A stretch of DNA of 26,448 nucleotides, taken from the IMG/VR virus record IMGVR_UViG_3300021957_000248, positions 1 through 26,448 of that record; one strand, given 5' to 3'. This DNA is from a virus. Numbering within the stretch: position 1 is the stretch's first letter; every line of letters starts with the position of its first letter. The position numbers were made by a program, and so were the translations under genes. Of the stretch, positions 1 through 7,794 are shown piece by piece. The notes beneath the pieces are model-generated. The model saw only the letters and a list, made by a program, of their open reading frames with translations. It was not told where the DNA came from and made no database searches.

Positions 1-1
1 T

Positions 2-1672
2 GCACTTGACAGGGACAACACTGCTGGGTATAACTGTAGCTATCTACCCGTAGATGACCCTAAGTCCTTCGATGAGGCTATGTACATCTTGCTCTGCGGT
101 ACTGGTGTTGGCTTCAGTGTTGAACGGCAATACGTTAGTAAGCTCCCTGAGATCCCTCAACTGTTCGACAGTGAGACTACAATCGTCGTTAAGGATAGTA
201 AGGAAGGTTGGGCTAAAGCTTTCAGACAATTGTTGGCACTCCTATGGGCTGGTGAAATCCCTCAGTGGGACATTGGATTGGTACGTCCTGCAGGTGCTAG
301 GCTTAAGACGTTTGGTGGTAGAGCTAGTGGCCCAGCGCCTCTAGTAGAACTATTTAACTTTGCTATCACTACGTTTAAGAACTCACAGGGACGTAAGCTA
401 TCCAGCGTTGAGTGTCACGATCTTATGTGCTTCATTGGTCAGATAGTCGTAGTTGGTGGTGTACGCCGTAGTGCTATGATTTCTCTGTCTAACCTGAGTG
501 ATGATCGTATGCGTCACGCTAAGTCAGGTCAGTGGTGGGAGACTGCTAGTTGGAGAGCCTTAGCTAATAATAGCGTTAGTTACACTGAAAAGCCTGATAT
601 GGAAACGTTTATGCGTGAGTGGATGGCATTAGTTGAGTCTAAGTCAGGTGAGCGTGGAATCTTTAATCGCCAAGCAAGTAAGAAACAGGCTGAGAAATAT
701 AACCGAAGGGATAGTAATTACGACTTTGGTACTAACCCCTGCAGCGAAATAATTTTGCGCCCATATCAATTCTGCAACTTAACAGAGGTAGTTGTACGTG
801 CTACAGATACTATTACAGATCTGGAAAGAAAGGTTCGTATGGCTACGATTCTGGGAACCATTCAATCATCCTACACAAAGTTTCCCTACTTGCGAAAGGT
901 GTGGGCAAACAACACAGAAGAAGAGCGGTTGCTTGGTGTGTCACTTACGGGAATAATGGACAACCCTCTTATGACATCAGCAAACGCTGGATTGGAGAAA
1001 ACTCTTGACCACCTTAGAAATGTGGCTGTTGCTACTAATGCTGAATGGGCTGACCGCCTTGGTATACCTCATAGCACTGCAATTAGCTGCGTCAAACCAT
1101 CGGGAACGGTCTCCCAGTTGGTGGATTCAGCCTCTGGGATTCACGCTCGCCATAGTGCCTATTATATCCGTACTGTGCGTGGTGATAATAAAGATCCCTT
1201 GACGCAGTTTATGAAAGATAAGGGTGTTCCTAATGAACCTTGTGTGATGAAGGGTGACACTACTACAGTGTTTAGCTTCCCAGTTAAGTCACCAGAGGGT
1301 GCTGTTACTCGTAATGATATGACTGCCATTGAGCAACTAGAGACTTGGCTAACGTATCAGCGTCATTGGTGTGAGCATAAGCCAAGTGTGACTATATCGG
1401 TACGTGACTCTGAGTGGATGGATGTGGGTGCATTTGTGTATAAGCACTTTGATGAAATGTCAGGTGTGTCTTTCTTGCCACACACAGATCATACTTATCA
1501 GCAAGCTCCGTATCAGGACTGCACTAAGGAAGAGTATGAAGAGTTGCTATCAGCTATGCCAAAAGATATTAACTGGTCAGAACTTTCAGAGTATGAGAAC
1601 GAAGATAATACTGCAGGAAGTCAAACTATGGCTTGTACAGGTGACTCTTGCGAAATAGTGGATATAACCTAA
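2..1672 (+). CDS. nrdJ: Adenosylcobalamin-dependent (class II) ribonucleotide reductase, 5'-truncated by window edge
   Basis: This enzyme reduces ribonucleotides to deoxyribonucleotides using a cobalamin-generated cysteine radical. The frame is open from the first bases, so the N-terminus (roughly 100 residues by comparison with the Lactobacillus enzyme) lies outside the window; 556 residues are visible. Numbered from the first codon, the active-site cysteines are C12 (in YNCSYL), C247 with E249 (in NPCSE) and C258 (in FCNL). The 11-residue spacing of C247 to C258 equals C408-C419 of the monomeric L. leichmannii reductase. The C-terminal redox pair C545/C550 (CTGDSC) is present with the expected spacing. 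Other family signatures are VKPSGT (about residue 365) and SGVSFLPHTDHTYQQAPY. Its stop overlaps the glutaredoxin start (TAATG). The segment between the first and second catalytic cysteines is about 54 residues shorter than in the Lactobacillus enzyme. Assignment is firm; triphosphate rather than diphosphate substrate is inferred from the family. Confidence 0.94.
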   Translation, partial: ALDRDNTAGYNCSYLPVDDPKSFDEAMYILLCGTGVGFSVERQYVSKLPEIPQLFDSETTIVVKDSKEGWAKAFRQLLALLWAGEIPQWDIGLVRPAGARLKTFGGRASGPAPLVELFNFAITTFKNSQGRKLSSVECHDLMCFIGQIVVVGGVRRSAMISLSNLSDDRMRHAKSGQWWETASWRALANNSVSYTEKPDMETFMREWMALVESKSGERGIFNRQASKKQAEKYNRRDSNYDFGTNPCSEIILRPYQFCNLTEVVVRATDTITDLERKVRMATILGTIQSSYTKFPYLRKVWANNTEEERLLGVSLTGIMDNPLMTSANAGLEKTLDHLRNVAVATNAEWADRLGIPHSTAISCVKPSGTVSQLVDSASGIHARHSAYYIRTVRGDNKDPLTQFMKDKGVPNEPCVMKGDTTTVFSFPVKSPEGAVTRNDMTAIEQLETWLTYQRHWCEHKPSVTISVRDSEWMDVGAFVYKHFDEMSGVSFLPHTDHTYQQAPYQDCTKEEYEELLSAMPKDINWSELSEYENEDNTAGSQTMACTGDSCEIVDIT

Positions 1673-1908
1673 TGGCAAACGGTATTTACACTCTAGTGGG
1701 GCGGGTAGACTGCCCTCACTGTTCAAAGGCTATGGGTCTGTTGAGAGATAATGGTTACACAGTTAACTACTATTCTCTCAATGACTCTAAATGGGTACTT
1801 GACTTATTCAAAAAGTCTGGTATAAAGACGGTTCCACAAATTTGGGATCAAGATGGTAACTGCATAGGTGGTTATCAGGAACTAAAACAACTCCTTGAAA
1901 GGGAATAA
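1672..1908 (+). CDS. Glutaredoxin
   Basis: A 78-residue thioredoxin-fold redox protein that probably re-reduces the disulfide of the adjacent ribonucleotide reductase. It shows the dithiol motif C14-P-H-C17, the cis-proline motif T53-V-P55 and the G66-G67-Y glutathione-binding turn, all at usual glutaredoxin spacing. CPHC replaces the more common CPYC. An extra cysteine, C64, lies just before the GG pair. I chose the ATG overlapping the reductase stop (TAATG) rather than the in-frame ATG at 1648, which would add eight residues inside the reductase gene. The tight coupling to nrdJ supports a joint role. Whether it uses glutathione or another electron donor cannot be read from sequence. Confidence 0.86.
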   Translation: MANGIYTLVGRVDCPHCSKAMGLLRDNGYTVNYYSLNDSKWVLDLFKKSGIKTVPQIWDQDGNCIGGYQELKQLLERE

Positions 1909-1909
1909 A

Positions 1910-2029
1910 ATGACAGGTATTGAATTTATGGCAGTCGCAACTATCGGTATGGTGGTTGTTGGTGAAGTGGTTAACTTAGCAGCTGAGTATGTTCCACCTC
2001 TTGTAGATCAAGTAATGGGCTGGTTCTAA
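1910..2029 (+). CDS. Small single-span membrane protein (39 aa), unknown function
   Basis: An open frame of 39 codons fills the space between glutaredoxin and the next gene exactly. It starts one base after the glutaredoxin stop, behind a GAAAGGGAAT purine run that overlaps the end of that gene. It ends in a TAATG overlap with the next start. The product, beginning MTGIEFMAVATIGMVVVGEV, has one hydrophobic stretch at about residues 5-25 followed by a short tail ending in GWF. I do not recognise a family. The gap-free fit and the overlap argue that it is real. It could be a membrane peptide acting on the host envelope, but nothing in the sequence settles this. Confidence 0.62.
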   Translation: MTGIEFMAVATIGMVVVGEVVNLAAEYVPPLVDQVMGWF

Positions 2030-2217
2030 TGTATGCTTTGCTGTTAGTTATGATGTTTGAAGGGAAGGTACAAGTACACGCCTTTAATGGTTTGTTTATG
2101 GATCGTGCGTCTTGTAGTGAGGTAGGTTCTAAAATGGAAACTCGCTTAGAAGATTCAAAACCGGGGCCATCAGCTACAGCTAAAACGTATTGTTTCCAAG
2201 TACCAGAAAGTGCATAA
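2029..2217 (+). CDS. Small protein with hydrophobic N-terminus and two cysteines (62 aa), unknown function
   Basis: The start codon overlaps the stop of the 39-residue gene (TAATG), which suggests translational coupling. The N-terminus MYALLLVMMF is hydrophobic but short, so it could be a weak signal sequence or a buried strand. Two cysteines, one in RASCSEVG and one in KTYCFQVP, could pair if the protein is exported. No known catalytic motif is visible and I do not recognise the family. Gene context is a phage nucleotide-metabolism operon followed by small accessory genes, a region where phages often carry host-takeover or anti-defence functions. Confidence 0.66.
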   Translation: MYALLLVMMFEGKVQVHAFNGLFMDRASCSEVGSKMETRLEDSKPGPSATAKTYCFQVPESA

Positions 2218-2219
2218 GT

Positions 2220-2423
2220 ATGGGTATAGAAGAAGAAGCCAAAAGGCTCACAAAGGCCAAGCAGGAAAAGTTTTATGATGAATTAGTTACCTTGTTACTA
2301 CCTGCTAAACGTCATATAGAAAGTCATCTCCACGATTCACGCCCAAGAGAAAGGGCATTAGAGAGGCTTGATGACGTTGCTACTATATCACGGTTTGCTG
2401 CAGAACTATTTAAACTAAAATAA
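2220..2423 (+). CDS. Small helical protein (67 aa), possible remote Acb2-like fold
   Basis: This is the last + strand gene before the terminator. I used the ATG at 2220, two bases after the previous stop, rather than the in-frame ATG at 2190 that would lie inside the previous gene. The protein is charged and helical: an N-terminal helix (MGIEEEAKRLTKAKQEKFYD), a middle segment LLLPAKRHIES and a C-terminal helix. The stretch from residue 38 to 62, with DSR, then A, then RLDD, aligns without gaps to my recollection of the Acb2 anti-CBASS family pattern (DSRE, A, KLEEA). Acb2 proteins sequester cyclic nucleotide signals. The resemblance is short, recalled from memory and unverified, so function is left open. 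Confidence 0.7.
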   Translation: MGIEEEAKRLTKAKQEKFYDELVTLLLPAKRHIESHLHDSRPRERALERLDDVATISRFAAELFKLK

Positions 2424-2425
2424 AA

Positions 2426-2450
2426 GGGGGCCGAAAAGCCCCCTCTTTTT
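2426..2450. terminator. Bidirectional intrinsic terminator between converging operons
   Basis: A perfect six-base GC stem, GGGGGC (2426-2431) with GCCCCC (2438-2443), closes a CGAAAA loop. On the + strand it is followed by TCTTTTTATTAT, and on the - strand by TTTTATTTTAG, so a U-tract is available in either direction. It sits in the 28 bases between the + strand stop at 2423 and the - strand stop at 2452. It should end both the RNR operon transcript and the late structural transcript. Confidence 0.88.
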
Positions 2451-2451
2451 A

Positions 2452-5400
2452 TTATCTTTTGTTTTCTTTACGGTAAACACTTATAAAAGAAAAATATGTT
2501 TGTAGTATCTCTAGGGATTCTGGATCATTCCCTAGTTCACCTATATTACCATCCCATCCAAATCGTTCCTTCAAGAACTTCCTAGCCTCTGCTCTCTCTT
2601 CACGAGAACCAGTAACTGTAGCCTTTCTTCGTAGGGCATTTATAGAACCCTCTGGAAGATCCGTTGTGAGCAAGTGTTTCCTTACCTGAGACTTAACATC
2701 ATTTTTTATATTATTTAATTGAACTCTTCTTGTATTGACACTAGCGTTCTTCCAGCTATCACTTCCTATAACGTCTAGTACCCTTTCCTCAAATAGTGGA
2801 ACAACAACCTCATTTAAGATTTTATCGTATGCAGGTATCTGGCTTCTTTCGTTAGCCTTCCAAGGATGTGCCTCTGCCATAGAGTAGGCTTTCTCTACAC
2901 CTGTTCTAGTAGGAACCTGAGTTATACCCATAATTCTTAGGATAGGGTTAGCATCTTTAATCTTTCCCTCTCTTGTAGCTACTCTAAGTTCCTCACCAGT
3001 AATCCCATCAATCTTATCACTAAAGATTTCCAGTAAGTTATCTACATACTTTGATGCCCCTACAGTGAAGGTAGAGAAGCCTTTCTCTTGCCTAACATCC
3101 TTAGCTGTATCTGAGTCGTTTATAAACCCAACCATCTTATTCAGAGCATCTAGTGGGCGTGTAAAGCCAGCTAAGATATTACCACCCTGTTTATACAGAG
3201 CATTGAATGAAGCCTGTCTAGCTCCCTCTTCTTGGTTATACAGAACGTCAAACATATTGTACAAATCATTACCAAACTGTAGATCTCTAGCGAACTGGCC
3301 TACAGCTAACTGTGCAGTAACATCTTCGATAAGATCCCTTGGTACAGTCTCACCATTCTTAGATAAGTTACCAGCGCGTCCTACAGCAAGCCACAGAGAT
3401 ACCGGGAACATATTCTTAGCGTCAATAACCTTACCGCCACCAGTATCCATATGATGCCAAGCATAACCCTTCTCACGCTTTCTCTCATCGTATTCCATCG
3501 CTAACTTTAAAGACGAGAAACCAACCAAACTCCTAGAGAAAGCCTCTACTGTTTTGATGTTACGTTTCTCTTTCTTCATAATAGCTGATGCACCCTCAAC
3601 CATACCACCTACACTCCACTGGTAGGCCGTAGCTAGGGTGTTATTAAAGAACCGACCAAAGGGTAAGATCGTACCAATGACAGGTATGTTAGAGAAGTTC
3701 TCCACCTGTTTAGCCGCTGCATTAAGCAACTGGTCTTCTGTGGTGTAGTCCTTAGCAAAAACTGACTTCATAGTCGTATCTAGAGCGCCACCAATCACAT
3801 CATCATCAATGACTGACAGATCACCTTTCTTTAGTGTTTCCTCTAGGGTAACGCCCTTGTTAAGTCTTAACCACTTGTCCATCTCAGTGATGTACATCTG
3901 TGACTTAGTAAAGGTATCCTGTAGCTTAACACCAGTAAGCCTATTAGACCCATCTGCTAAAGCCTCTGCCCTCTTAAACCAAGCACTGTCAGGGTCAATC
4001 CCATACCGTTTACCACTACGTTCAACACCACCAGTATAGCTCTCAAACAGAATGCTTCTAAGGTCTTTATTCTCATTCAGAAACTGCATATATGTGTCGT
4101 GAGTTGTGTAGGGGTCTAGTAAGTTACGAATCTTCTGAGACTGTATCTGCATATAGATCTTAGCCACACGTAAAGATTCTCTACCAGCCTCAGTTCTAGT
4201 TCCACCCTTAGCAAGTCCATACATTGTACTTCCTGTAGCGGAGAAAAGGTCTGCTAATGACTGACCAACATAAAACTGACCAAAGCCTAGAACGTTTACT
4301 GCAGTAGTAGCAGGTGATGATACAAGCATCCTACGCCATAGGTTCTGTCCATACTGACCTACCCTAGCTTTCTTAGCCTTCTTAGCTTCATCATCTAATG
4401 CTTTGATAGTTCCAGCCTGACCTTCAATTAACTGATGACCGTGTAAATTAGCTGCATCTAAAGTCTTACGAACCTGAGACATTACATTTAGAACCTGACC
4501 ACCCTTACGGATTTCAATAGCTAGTAAGTCACCTAAGCTTGTAGCTAACTCCGTAGTCTGACCAAGAGTAAAACCTTTAGGTTCTAAGGATCTGTTAATC
4601 TTCTTTAGTTCTTCCTGAGACATTGACTGTACAACAGAAGTCATTACATCAGAGACAGTAAAACCTTTGGGTAACTTTAGACCCTGATCTTTAAATAGTT
4701 TTACAAGACCACCCTTACCATCACCATCAGGGCCAAGCATCATATCTTTTATGAAATCTACAGATGTAGGAACATCATCGAAGCTATCCTTGCCAGCCTC
4801 TACCTTTACATCCCAAGCCCTAGCTTTCTCCATAATGATTGCTGCAGCATCCTTTGCCGCTTCCTCACTAAGTTTTATCTGTTTAGCTGCTTGTCTTGCT
4901 GATAGCTGTCTTGCTGCCTCATCAATACCTTCCCGGGATTCAGTTCTAGCTCTAGCTGACTCAACTAATATATCAGAATCAGATAACCCAGACTTACCAG
5001 CCGCTCGACCAAATAGTAACTGAGTAGCACCACCTATCCCACCAAGAACAGAACTAAACCCTGTCTGAACTAGGTTATAGTCTTGCTGTGCCCCAGCCTT
5101 TAGTAGGGTGTTTTGTAGAGTAACATCGTGCATAACAGCAAAGGTAGAGTCTAGGGCAGTTGTTCCCATTAAGACTTTCTTGTTGTCTTTTGCAGCTTGC
5201 TTCTTTAGAACCTCTTTTCTGGCCCTCTTCTTAGCTTCTAACAAAAAGATCTCACGCTCTCTACGTGCGGCCTGTCTACGGATCTTAGCAGACACTGGGT
5301 TCTTAACGCCCTCTGCAGCAAATCGTTTAGCCGCCATCTTAGCGGCCTCTTCACCAGCTTCCTTTGCGGCTTGTTGTGTCGCACCACTAGCTAAAGCTTT

Positions 5401-6018
5401 CTTACCAGCCTCAACAGCGGCCCTCTTAGTTGCCATACGTCCAGCCTGAGTAAGCCCTACACCAGATGCTTTAGCAATACCACCTGTAAGTAGACCAGCA
5501 TAAGTAGAGGGGTCTTTTATAGTAGCCATAAAGTAGTCTTTCATACCATCTACAGCACCCATAAAGCCATCATTAGTAAACACGCTACCTAGCTTATCAT
5601 AGAGTTCGTAGGCTCTCGCAGCTGTAGCTTTCTTAGTATCATCAGCATCACGAATATAACGAACTTCCCCGGCTGTGGTTACAATGTTACTATTGAAGTA
5701 CCTCATATGATCTACAAAGTCTTCTACAACATCCTCATCAGACTTGCCCTGATCCTTACGGTAGTCCACACCAAACCTTTGTGACATATAGTCACGAATC
5801 TCTCTAGCATTTCTACCTGTCTTTAAGTCTTTTTTCTTAAGCTTTGTGTCATCATCAAACGGATACTCATCCTCTTCTTGACTCCTATTACGTATCTCAG
5901 CAAGAGTTATTGTCTTCATAGGGCTTGGTAAGGCGCTGGGCGTCTGTACATCAAGAGGACTTGGAGCAGAAGGTAGATTTCTTCGCTTACGAATCTCTTC
6001 TAACGTTATAGTCTTCAT
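2452..6018 (-). CDS. Large internal virion / DNA-ejection protein candidate (1188 aa)
   Basis: This is the last gene of the structural operon, in the position and size range of T7 gp16-type internal core proteins, which are ejected with the DNA and help it cross the envelope. There is no transglycosylase motif at its N-terminus; the lysozyme domain is in a separate gene (8776-10083). The N-terminus carries a near duplicate: MKTITLEEIRKR at residues 1-12 and MKTITLAEIRNR at 34-45. Residues about 190-300 are Ala/Lys/Arg-rich and helical. More hydrophobic stretches occur near YAGLLTGGIAKASGVGLTQA and VSSPATTAVNVLGFGQFYVG. The first ATG has AGAGGT eight bases upstream; the second candidate start (5919) has none, so I used 6018. 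The stop lies just beyond the terminator. The role is inferred from position and size, not from a recognised domain. Confidence 0.72.
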   Translation of the reverse strand: MKTITLEEIRKRRNLPSAPSPLDVQTPSALPSPMKTITLAEIRNRSQEEDEYPFDDDTKLKKKDLKTGRNAREIRDYMSQRFGVDYRKDQGKSDEDVVEDFVDHMRYFNSNIVTTAGEVRYIRDADDTKKATAARAYELYDKLGSVFTNDGFMGAVDGMKDYFMATIKDPSTYAGLLTGGIAKASGVGLTQAGRMATKRAAVEAGKKALASGATQQAAKEAGEEAAKMAAKRFAAEGVKNPVSAKIRRQAARREREIFLLEAKKRARKEVLKKQAAKDNKKVLMGTTALDSTFAVMHDVTLQNTLLKAGAQQDYNLVQTGFSSVLGGIGGATQLLFGRAAGKSGLSDSDILVESARARTESREGIDEAARQLSARQAAKQIKLSEEAAKDAAAIIMEKARAWDVKVEAGKDSFDDVPTSVDFIKDMMLGPDGDGKGGLVKLFKDQGLKLPKGFTVSDVMTSVVQSMSQEELKKINRSLEPKGFTLGQTTELATSLGDLLAIEIRKGGQVLNVMSQVRKTLDAANLHGHQLIEGQAGTIKALDDEAKKAKKARVGQYGQNLWRRMLVSSPATTAVNVLGFGQFYVGQSLADLFSATGSTMYGLAKGGTRTEAGRESLRVAKIYMQIQSQKIRNLLDPYTTHDTYMQFLNENKDLRSILFESYTGGVERSGKRYGIDPDSAWFKRAEALADGSNRLTGVKLQDTFTKSQMYITEMDKWLRLNKGVTLEETLKKGDLSVIDDDVIGGALDTTMKSVFAKDYTTEDQLLNAAAKQVENFSNIPVIGTILPFGRFFNNTLATAYQWSVGGMVEGASAIMKKEKRNIKTVEAFSRSLVGFSSLKLAMEYDERKREKGYAWHHMDTGGGKVIDAKNMFPVSLWLAVGRAGNLSKNGETVPRDLIEDVTAQLAVGQFARDLQFGNDLYNMFDVLYNQEEGARQASFNALYKQGGNILAGFTRPLDALNKMVGFINDSDTAKDVRQEKGFSTFTVGASKYVDNLLEIFSDKIDGITGEELRVATREGKIKDANPILRIMGITQVPTRTGVEKAYSMAEAHPWKANERSQIPAYDKILNEVVVPLFEERVLDVIGSDSWKNASVNTRRVQLNNIKNDVKSQVRKHLLTTDLPEGSINALRRKATVTGSREERAEARKFLKERFGWDGNIGELGNDPESLEILQTYFSFISVYRKENKR
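5884..6018 (-). repeat. N-terminal peptide duplication inside the 1188-residue virion protein
   Basis: Residues 1-12 and 34-45 are the same peptide with two substitutions (MKTITLEEIRKR and MKTITLAEIRNR), 99 bases apart. They are joined by a Pro/Ser-rich linker that itself holds similar SAPSP and SALPSP pieces. The DNA of the copies differs at several bases, so the duplication is old or selected. It may be a docking peptide used twice. Confidence 0.75.
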
Positions 6019-6021
6019 CTA

Positions 6022-7794
6022 CTAAACCTCTGGGTTATCTGATAGGTCAGGCTGTACTCTCTGCAAGGCTTGCTTCATAAGAAAGATTAGACCGTTTACA
6101 TCTTCATTTAGTAAGAGAGGGGATTTAGCTGCATTTTCGTTAAACCACATAGCTAAACCTTCCCTAAGCTCCTCATCCCCATCATCCATAGCGTAACCGT
6201 TATCGACAAGATATGTCACTACATCTCTACCATAAGTTTGTACGAAGTTTTCTAGGGGCTTACTGGCTTTAACAACCTCTTCTGAAGCCTCGTCTGAAGC
6301 CGCTTCTTGCTGTTGTACTTCGTCTTTACTTAGAGGGCCAGTTCTAGCTTTATTTCTACCAGCGGCAGATTCTGGTGTGTTTTCAAATAATGCCGCAAAG
6401 GGGTTTATAGCTACACCTGTACTCTTTCTTCGACTACCTCTTAGGGTTGGGTCTACTTCTTCTTCAACAGGGTCTGGCATAGTTAAACTAGCTTCCCTAG
6501 CTTCTAGTGCATCAACCTCTATAGATATACCCATCTCGTACAGTTCCAACGCATCTGGGCCTTCAACCTTATAAGGCTCTCCATCCAAAGTTACTGTAGC
6601 TGTCTTTGGTTTTCCGTCTTCATCAAGCTCAAACGTTACTCTATTACCTTCAGATAACCCTTCAAATACATCACCCTCAAACGTTTGACTGTTTTCACCC
6701 TGCTCTACAACAACAACATTGTTACGTTCAGCATTTACTGCAGAACTAGCGGGTGGGGTCTTACCATCATCACTAACATCGTCTTCATCTAGTGCAGCAA
6801 AGTTATAGATCTCTTCATTAAGTGCATCAATATCTACACCATAAGGCTCTAAAAAGGGTTTCATAGCTTCTAGATAGCCACCCCCAGTAAAGGCAGAAGC
6901 CCTGTTGCTAACAATTTGAGTAGCTATAGTTTTCTCAATAAGTCTTTGCTGTGCCCTTAAATTTGCTATGTCACTATCAAAGGCTTCTGTCGCATCTGCC
7001 CCTGAATGTTTAACACCATTAATATCTGTATATAAACTTGGTGCATCTTTAAATATACGAGTTACCCTATCAATTTGTTTATCTAAGATTTCCCAATCCT
7101 CATTAATCTCAAAAGAATCTTCTATAGTTGCTCTAAGGCTTCTTGACTCAGAACTAGACTCTTCTATATCAAAGTACTTCAATGGGGTAAAGTTAACGTA
7201 AGCCCCTTGAGTAAGGGTATCATACTCTGACTGTGCGGAAAGCTCGTTCAAGTCAAGTAGACTGTAGCCACCTACACCAAGCTCTGAGTCTAGATTTACC
7301 CTAGCATTCTCACGAGCATTGAACCCAAGTAGATTACCCAACATACCATAGTCTCTTGCCTTATAGTCTCCTACTTTAGGATCTGTTAGGCCAACTATAT
7401 TATTAATACGTTTTGTCATCCAGTCAGGCTCATACTTCATAACCTCGTATGCTTCTGGTACTTCAAAGTTGTTCTGTGCAGCCTCTGGTGTCCATCTAGC
7501 ACCAAGAGAAGTCTTTAACTCGCTTAAGTTCCTTGTTAGGTCTACTAAGCCTGTAGGCCCAGATCCCATAGCTGCAGCAACCATAGCGTCTGTAGCCCCT
7601 AAAGACTTAGCCTTAGAACCCAGACCAGCCATACCCTGAGCTAAACCTGTTCTCTTCTTAAACTCCGCTCGACCAGTTGTTCTAGCTAGTTCACGTTGAC
7701 GCTCTTCATAGCTCTTTGCGTCAGCGGTTCTTTCCCTGATACCTTCTGCAGTACGGTTAAGAAAACTCTCTGCGAATGCTTGCCAGTCAGCCAT
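6022..7794 (-). CDS. Probable internal virion protein (590 aa)
   Basis: A soluble, acidic protein with a highly charged helical N-terminus (about residues 1-50), a Gly/Ala stretch around 50-85 and a low-complexity acidic middle (about 330-360, with DEDDVSDDGK). The C-terminal half carries another Glu-rich linker (EEASDEASEE-type, about 495-515) and a compact C-terminal domain ending in DLSDNPEV. No enzymatic motif is visible. Its place directly before the 1188-residue gene, three bases away, matches the T7 gp15-gp16 order, so an internal core or ejection role is plausible but inferred. Its start overlaps the previous stop (TAATG), and an AGAGGT site eight bases upstream lies inside the previous gene. 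Confidence 0.7.
   Translation of the reverse strand: MADWQAFAESFLNRTAEGIRERTADAKSYEERQRELARTTGRAEFKKRTGLAQGMAGLGSKAKSLGATDAMVAAAMGSGPTGLVDLTRNLSELKTSLGARWTPEAAQNNFEVPEAYEVMKYEPDWMTKRINNIVGLTDPKVGDYKARDYGMLGNLLGFNARENARVNLDSELGVGGYSLLDLNELSAQSEYDTLTQGAYVNFTPLKYFDIEESSSESRSLRATIEDSFEINEDWEILDKQIDRVTRIFKDAPSLYTDINGVKHSGADATEAFDSDIANLRAQQRLIEKTIATQIVSNRASAFTGGGYLEAMKPFLEPYGVDIDALNEEIYNFAALDEDDVSDDGKTPPASSAVNAERNNVVVVEQGENSQTFEGDVFEGLSEGNRVTFELDEDGKPKTATVTLDGEPYKVEGPDALELYEMGISIEVDALEAREASLTMPDPVEEEVDPTLRGSRRKSTGVAINPFAALFENTPESAAGRNKARTGPLSKDEVQQQEAASDEASEEVVKASKPLENFVQTYGRDVVTYLVDNGYAMDDGDEELREGLAMWFNENAAKSPLLLNEDVNGLIFLMKQALQRVQPDLSDNPEV

Noticed and set aside
1648-1671. Earlier ATG for glutaredoxin
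   Set aside because: It would begin inside the C-terminal cysteine region of the reductase and add residues not usual for the family. The TAATG start is better.
2190-2219. Earlier ATG for the 67-residue protein
   Set aside because: It lies inside the preceding gene with no matching ribosome-binding site, while the ATG at 2220 follows the stop directly.
3065-5449. Several + strand open frames of 76-129 codons inside the 1188-residue gene
   Set aside because: They are antisense shadows with low-complexity Ser/Ala-rich products, with no operon context and no ribosome-binding sites.
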